IMG/VR virus record: IMGVR_UViG_3300025577_000005 | Span: 1 to 64,000 of that record | DNA length: 64,000 nucleotides | Reading direction: 5' to 3' (one strand) | From: a virus | Shown here: positions 28,321-37,300 of the stretch, one piece after another | Layout of the letters: each line of letters starts with the position of its first letter | Numbering within the stretch: position 1 is the first letter of the stretch | Position numbers and translations under genes: made by a program | The notes under the pieces: generated by a model | The model's input: the letters and a program-made list of their open reading frames with translations, nothing else | What the model was told of the DNA's origin: nothing | The model's database searches: none

Positions 28321-31300
28321 TTAATTATCTTTTGTGTCGGGAAGTGCTCCTGTCAATCTAATACCTTCACCTCTTCTCTGAATTGTTGGGAAAGTTGACA
28401 ATCCAACATCAACAGTTTTTCCGGAAACCCCAATAGAAATTGGAGCAGAAGATCTGGTAATTGTAGTAAATAATCCCCAAGAAAATTCACCAACATAATC
28501 TCCATCAGTGGAAAGTCCTGTTATATCAGTTCCAGAGTCTATATTGCAAGTAACGATACCAACAAAATCACCAGAACGGCTCAATTGGTTGATATAGTAA
28601 ATATTATCTAAGAATGTAGTTCCAATACCAACTACAGCAGTATTTGAACTATCCACCGATGTAACACCAAATCCAATCATAGTGTCCTTAACAAATATTG
28701 GATACCCAACTTCTAGATCATTTCCAAAATTTGTTGTTCCCATATCGAGGAAAAACTTAAGTGCTAGTGGATGTCCACCAGATCCGGAAGTAGTTCCTAT
28801 TCCCGTTATAATTCCAGAAAATCCTTTAATAAATTTAATTTGATTGAGATTTTCAATATTTGAATCTGGTAAAGGTGTGATTGTTATGGGATTTGTAGTA
28901 TATCCAAATCCAGGATTTGTTATTGTAGTTCCAGTAATTACTCCATCAGTGACTGTTCCTGTAGCTTGAGCAGTAGTTCCAATACCAACACCAATTTGGA
29001 GTGGTGATTGGAACTTGATATTCACTGTCGATCCTACATATCCACTTCCACCATCTACAATTGTGAGTGAGGAAATTTTCCCACCACCAACGGATGCAGT
29101 GATATTAGCAGGGGAAGGATCTACTTTACCATCAACAATAATGCCTGCTACATTGTTATATGGGCCAGGAGCAGTTAAATCATAACCAAAATTACTTATA
29201 TTATCAACAAAAATTCTGGAATCAGAAGTTGTAATATCTTTAATAATTTTTGCGGTTGGATAAATTTGAGCAATCGTAGATTGTCTTGTCTTGTAAACAA
29301 ACTCTCCATTAATTACTCTATCAGTTTTTTGTTTTGTCCATGACATTGGTTTATGATTAACTTGATCAATACCTTGATCTACATACAAACTTGTCTCAAA
29401 TTTGTCTGAAAAAGATATATCAAAAATTGTTCTTTGATCTTGAGTAATGGTTTCTATAATAGAATCATTTTTGAATACTTTAACATCATCACCCTTTTCT
29501 AATGTTGGAAGGACATTATTTACCTGTATGTCATCTATACCTCTAGTTCCTCTATAGTAGAAAATATCAATTTGATCTTCTGGTTTTGGTGGAACAGTAA
29601 ATGCGAATGAAGTGCCCCCATCAAATACATAAGCAACACCAGGATCTTGAATGACACCATTCATAATAACGATCAATACATTTTGGAGTTCTATTACAGA
29701 ATTTTCAGGTTTTTCGAAACTCAATATTGATCCATTATATTTAAGTGGAAATCTTATTCTAACTCCATCTTGAAAATTCTTAACAGAATCAATATAATCA
29801 AGTTCTCCAAATTGCCATGAACCAAAATTATCACTAAAAGTTTCTAATACTGTAAACTCATATTCCGAAATAGGAGATGTTAAATTTTTATCAACAACAA
29901 GTCCGACTGGTTTGAATACATCACCTTTTTTAAATGAATATCCAGATCTTGTTATAGAGAAATTTTTAACTTCAAAATAAGTTGATCCAATACCTGTTAC
30001 AGAACTTTCATTAACATCAATATTCAATAACAATCCAATTCCAGTATCAGTCGTTGCTCCAACACCGACTCTAGAAACACCCACCACTTCAAGATTTTCA
30101 TATGTTGGTTCGGAAACAAATATTTCTGGATTATTATATCCAGTTCCTCCAGCACTAACATTAAATGATAATGTTCCACCAGCACCAACAGATGCTGTTA
30201 TTACAGCAACATCTCCAATATGATTATCTTCATGAACACTTATCCCAATCGATACTATTCCATTATATCCAGAACCATTATTATCAGAAATTCCAAGTCC
30301 AACAGATACAATTGAACCACCAGCACCAACGACAGCAGTTACTGCTGCACCAGCAAGAGGTGCGTATCCAAGTCCTCCAGTTGATCCTAAAGAAACAATA
30401 AGTCCTCCTCTAGGAATTTGATTTTGATTTATATCAGATTCAGAAACCAAAATACTATTAGGATTAATTACATCTGTTCTAATACCACTGAATATAATAG
30501 ATGATATTCCTGTAGGTGATGTTTGTTCAATAATACGGAAATTATTTTCTGGATTATTTTCAGTTGTTGGGGTTTGAAATATTCCATTAATAAATACGAG
30601 TCCATTTCCACCAATTGTTCCGACACCACTAGTATTTGCCCCACCAACAGTGAGTGTAAATGTTCTACCAATTCCATTGAATCCATCAGAAATGTCATCA
30701 TAAACTTCATTTGTAGTATAATCCTTCCTAAGAAATACTCTACCAGTAAAGTCTGATGTTTCAAATATTAAATTGTTATTAGTTCTCGTAATATTAGAAT
30801 TTCCTCTAGGTGCTTTTGTAAAGAAAATACTATCATCAACAATATTATAAGATCCTTTGTAAATTCTAGATGATGTACCGTCTGTATGAGATGTTGCAGA
30901 TGATCCAACAAATCCTCTCTCAACTTCTACTAGTTTTTGGGATCCTATATTTGTTATTGGTCCAATGTTTGAAGTTCCGAAACCAACATTGATAACTTTC
31001 ATATATTCATTATCAATTCTCAATATATCGAGAGGAGATATGGTAGAAATGCCACTTAAAGCAAAAATAGTTGCTCCTATTGAAATGCTTCCACCATTTC
31101 CAGATAAATCTTGTGAAATTTTAGTGAAAGCAATTGGATACTGAACAATATTATCTATAGTGACGATAGCTTTTTCATTTTTCTTTGCCATCGCAAATAC
31201 GTGAGCATTTCCTTCACCTACAGATGTAAATGTAACTGCCGATCCTGCTTTAGTTGTTGATATCGAAAAACTATCATCAGTATTAACAATCGCAAAAACT

Positions 31301-34300
31301 TGTGAAGGAAGTTCTTCATTTATAGAACCATTTTTATACATCATTGGAGTTGATCCAATACCGATAAAAGTTGATTTTGGAGTGTATATCAATTCTTCAT
31401 TGTTACTAAAGAAATGACTATCGATTGAAAATTTGCCCGTTGATAGATCGAGAGTATCACTATCTGATGGATTAAACGATTTTGCAAAAATTGGAGTAGT
31501 ATTTGATTTCAATACAAAATCATTCTTATTGATTCTACTTCCATTAATTGCTAGATATGAGGAAGTATTTACAGTTTCAATAGAGTTTCCATATAAAAGA
31601 TTTGGTGCCTGATTAATAAGATCAACCGTAGTATATAAACATTCACTAAAAGAATTAATTTTTATATCTCCAGTAAAGTTAGAATCTGGATAAAACTTAA
31701 CTAAAACATCATCTCCGGAATATTCTCCTCCAAAAGTTCCTACTCCTAGTGGAGTGGACTCTCCACTTGTACTTCCTATTGATAGTAATGAATATTGTTG
31801 AATGTAAATATCAGTAGTATCTTGAACCATCATAATTTGATGGATTGATTTTGTAGATCCAATACTAACTTCAACTAAAGATCTTGCAGAATCAAAAATG
31901 TTTTTATCTAAAATTAGGAACGAGGTAGAAACACCAGAAGTTGTTGCAGAAAAACCTGATTCATAAATTGCAGATCTTTCATTACCTGCAGGTTGATTTG
32001 GTAAAACGTATCTAAAGGTTCCAACACCAACAGAAGTTGTTCCAAATCCAACTATACGTGTATTAATAATTACATCTTCATCAGTATCATTAGAATACTT
32101 TAAATTAAATAATCCTGATCCAGAATCTATATCTGCTTCGAAAGATCCTATAAGATTACTTGATCTTGAAAAATCTTCCGTATCAAAATAGAATTCTGAA
32201 ATATTTGTATCAGTTCCGTCATGAGTTACATATAATTCAACAAAGTTCATTTCATTAGTAACTTCTTTATAAACCTGTGCATTAACATGGAAAGAGGTAA
32301 ACTTGTCAGTTGAGACTCCAATAATATTAGTTGTATTACCCGTAAGGGACACTTGACTGCGAGAAGTTAAATCAACAAACCCTATTGATATTGTGCCTAC
32401 TCCAGTAATTTGGTTATTAAATTTTTTGTCAATATACTTAATATCATATTCAGTATTGTAAGGATCTTTGGGAGTGAATCTCAAATACTTATCATCAAAT
32501 TCATCAATTTCTATCGAAAAATCACCATATTGTTCTCCAACTATTGTAGTAAATCCCGATCCTACATTAACTAAAGATTGTTTTTCTAAAATAGCAATAT
32601 TATTATTAACTGAATTATTTAAAAATATTAAACTTGTTAACTGTATTTCATTTTTACCACTTATATCGGAAACTTTAAATAGGTAATTATTATAAGAATT
32701 TCCATCATTAATCTTTAATATGTTTTTATATGTAAAAGGTTCATCTTCAAAATTGGAGAATTGATTTGAAATATCATCTATCTTCAAAACAATATTGGAT
32801 ATAGATTCTTGATAATTTGTGAGTCTTTTATTTTTTAATTTTAAGAATTTTGATTTATTTTGTAAAATATCTACATCTGTCACAAAAGCAAAATTATTAA
32901 CTGTATCAACTCTTTTTTCATCAATATAATTTCTTATAATAGTTGTTGAATCGGAAAAACTAGTAATTCCAACTTTTTCATCTCCATCAGAAATAATCTC
33001 CGTATCTGAGAAATTTTTAATGCCAACAGAATGAACTAAACTATTAATAGGTGTTCTAATATCATTCCATTGTTGTTTACTCTTAATAGAGTATGAAAGA
33101 TTTTGATAGTAATCATTATCTTCAAGAACTTGGACACTTTCACTCAATTTTCCAGTTTCATTTTCCCAACCTTCAGATATTCTATTAGAAAATTTAATAT
33201 CAAAAATTCCATCATAATTTACTAAGGATTCTATAGTAGCAACATTTCCTGTAGATTTGCCTACAATTACTTCATTAGAGGAAAGATTGTAAGAACCAAA
33301 TACTTTGAGTGATCCGGAACTGTCGTAACCAATAACCTCAAGATCTCTTTCGATACCATTGGATAATAATTTTTCACCAACTTCAAATTCCGATGGAGAT
33401 AATGAAATTAAAAAAGTTGGATAATTTGTTTTGGATATAATAGTTCCAAATGAATCTTGAATTGTTTTTGCAATTCCTGTATTTGTTCCTAATCCAGAAA
33501 TATTAACTGTAACCTGATCATCATTTATTCCAGGTGTAAATTTATTTTCATATTTCGTTACTTCAAAAAACTTATATCCATAATCACTGGAATTAAATCC
33601 ATCTCCGGTAACACTAAACTTTTCAATTCCCTCTATAAAAACTTTTTCGCCTGAAGTAAAAACATCTGTAGAGAACCCTGCAAGTGGTGTTGTTATAATA
33701 CATGTAAAAATGCCAGTATTTGATGATTGAACTTCTTTAATACTAACTCCATTAGTATTATCAACAGTAAAAAGTTCTGCCGATTGATCGGATATTCCTT
33801 TGGGTAAAATATCAACAATTAAACTGGTGATTGAACTGCCAGTAATTTCTGGTATTATTAATCCACTATTCAATTCTGTTCTTGTATCATTATCTACAAC
33901 AACAATTTGTGGTGGTGAAGTATATCCAGCACCCCCAGAAGTTATTGTCACAATACCAATTGTATTCGAATCTTTTAATTTAATTTTTGGAGATATAGAA
34001 ACGTGTGGTCTTAAAGTTATATCCGAAGAATATTCAAAGTTTTCATTAATTATTCTTGTTTCTTCAATTTTTCCAATAGTATCAGAATTTAAAGAAACAG
34101 ATAAATTTGTTCCACTTATTGTGTTTACATTTGAAAGTGATGGTAATTTTTTATATTCAGATCCACTAGATATAATATTAATTTTATTTACTGGACCAGA
34201 AGATGATGTTGAAGTTGTTGTATATTCTAAATTATCGCATTCTGAAGAAATATAATTTAATTTTTCTGGAGATTCTTGTAAAGAAATTTGAAAGCTAGTT

Positions 34301-37300
34301 GATCCTATACCAAAAACATCATAAGTTTGATTATAAACACTATCGATAAATAAAATTTCGGAGAAATTATTTACATTTCTATCAGAGGAACTTATATATC
34401 CAGATTTTTCTAAAGAATAATAAAGTCTTTCTGGCAATCCGGAACTATAATTAATGGTGAATGAAGCATTGGTTGATATTCCTATTGTTCCAACACCAAC
34501 TGTACTAAAAGTTTCTGTAGAACCTGTTGATATAAACTCACTATTAAAATCTTGATCGTAATAAAGTTTAAACTCATATCCAGATAAAGAAGAATCCGAT
34601 AAATCAAATACTAAATTATTATTTGCAATTGTTTGTATTTGTGGATTAATTGGTGATATTGATTGTGAAGGTCCTCCTGTAGAAGCAAAACTTACGACTA
34701 TTGGAGGATTTTTTTGTGAATTAATATAAGTTTCACAGAATTTTATAGTATTTTCGTCAGTTTTATAAATGTAGTATTCTCTCTCAGTATTACCATCTTC
34801 GTAAAAAACTTTATCTCCTGTTATTAATCCATGTTCCGAAATAGTAATTTGATTAGTTATAGTATTGATTCCTGTAGAGTTAAACCCAATAGGATTAATC
34901 ACAATACTATCAATTTTGGATTTGTAAATAACATTAACTGCTATTGAAGTTCCAATACCCACTGAAAGGTTTGGTTTCACATTCATAGTGATTGAATCAC
35001 CCTTAACTAATCCATGCGAATAAGAAGTTGATATTGAAACAGTTGAGGTAATTTTCTCAATTTTTCCAAGTTTTTGTATGTTATTAGTATCGAAATAATA
35101 ATTATCAACATTATCACCTCCTGTTATGAAGAAAACTTCATCGGAAGTGAGAGAAGTTTTTATCCCAATAGTGCTTGGAGACTTATTGACAGCATATACT
35201 GGTTCTGTTGTTGGAAGATTAAATGGGGTTCCTGTAGGAGATGTTGAAATTGAAATTGCATTATTGCCATTTTGACTAAATGTAAGTTTTTGATTAGTTT
35301 GAAGAAAATGATCTTTAATACTAATTCTTTGTGTAGGAATAGATCCTGATATTACCTCCTGACCAAAAGAATATGATACATTATGGCCAGTTCCTGCTGT
35401 TGTACCAAAACCAACCGATTCTTGTGGATTGAAGTACATTCTATTATTAACTTTAGACTCAAAATAATCTACGTTTTGATCAATTGTAAATGTTTTTGAT
35501 TTAAATGATACTGCTGTTCCAACGGTATGTGCAATCCCAGAATTACCTCTTTTTACTCTAAAAATACTTTTATCTGAATATATGTTTAAAACTTCCAAAG
35601 TTTCAGTTCCAATTCCAATACTACTACCAGCAGAAACTCCTGCAGGAATCTGTGATACATATATTTCTGTTGTAGCTGCTCCGGAAGATGCAACTTCTGC
35701 CGTTAATCCTGCATTTGAAATAAATGGAATATTAACTTTAAAGGAATCATTCAATACAGAAAGATTTGAAGTACTAAATCCAGATATTAAAACATTATCA
35801 TTGTTTGACAACGTATGAAAAGGAGAAATTGTTATATTTACTTTATTATCTCCACTCCAAGTAAATACGGCATCATTATAAACTTCATGTAAAGTATCAA
35901 TTTTATCAACTTTTCTTCCTTTTAAAGATGAAACATTGGCATAAATTCCTCCACCGTCAGTATTATCATTATTGAATTTTAATAAATCGTTTACTTTATA
36001 ATTATCTCCATTATTAATAACAGAAATATTGGAAACTGATCCTTTACTAATAGATTCAACTATTACTCTTTGTTTTTTAATTGCATCATTTTCAATAATA
36101 AAATCATTACTAGCGTTCTTTTCTAAAATTTTATACCCTAAAGTATTTCTAGAAAGAGATGAATTATTAAAATCAAATTTTTGATCTAAACTTTGATTTT
36201 CATCAATAGTATTTGATCTAAAAGAATCTCCAATAAAATATGGGAATTGTGGTTCTCCTGTAATTCCATCTACAATTGCATGGTATGCATAAACACCATT
36301 TGGAAAATCTTCTGTCTTTGCAAATCTTCCATTATTTTTGTCTAAATCTCCATTTTGATTATTATAAACATAATCTTCGACAAAAAATCCTAAAGGAAAA
36401 TCAGATATAGATGGTCTGTCATAAACATTGGATATATTTGTAGTATAACCAGATGTCATGGTTTTAATACCAGAACTTACATTCTCCGGATCTACAGATG
36501 AATATGGTCCGTAAATAGGATTCCCATCATATGCCCATCCAATAATGTTAGACAAAGTTGTACCAGTGTCATTAAATGAGGATTGTAAATCTCCAAAATA
36601 TGCAGTTACTGAGTATGATAATTCATCATTTATATCTTTTAATATTTCAGTTTGTTGTGTAGGTAATTTTTGAACTTGATTAACTGTAAGTTCTCTTATA
36701 GATGCGTCTAAAATTTCATTATTACCAGAAGAGATGACTTTAATTACAGTAGAAGTAGAATATCCTATTCCTGCATTAATAATCTTAATATCAGTAATTT
36801 TTTTATCAGAAATTACTGCTCTTAATTTGGCACCACTTCCCGATTCAGTTGGATCAGAAACAATCAAATCTGGAATTGAAGAATATTCAAGTCCTCCAAA
36901 TTGTATATTTGTTTCATTGATAGATCCATTAACTATGATAGGAGTTATTTGAGCATCTCTACCAGTTTTAACCGTTAGAGAAGGTTTTTTCTCAAAATTG
37001 AGAATATTTGATCCATATCCAGTTCCTGGTTCATAAACGTAAATTTGTTCTATAGATCCTTTAACAACTGGTGTTGCTTCTATGGATTGAATTTGTGTCG
37101 ATGTCCCGATACCAACTGCAGTAAACTCAATATTTGCTCTTATGTTTGGATATTTAAACTCTTGGAAACCATTTCCAGTACTATCCAGTTCTTCATAATT
37201 TTGTGTTTCATAATTCGTAATATTTGTTCCTCCAATACCAGCATCACATAATCTAAAAGAATTTTCATCAAGTTTTAAGACATAGTATTGATTTGCAGTT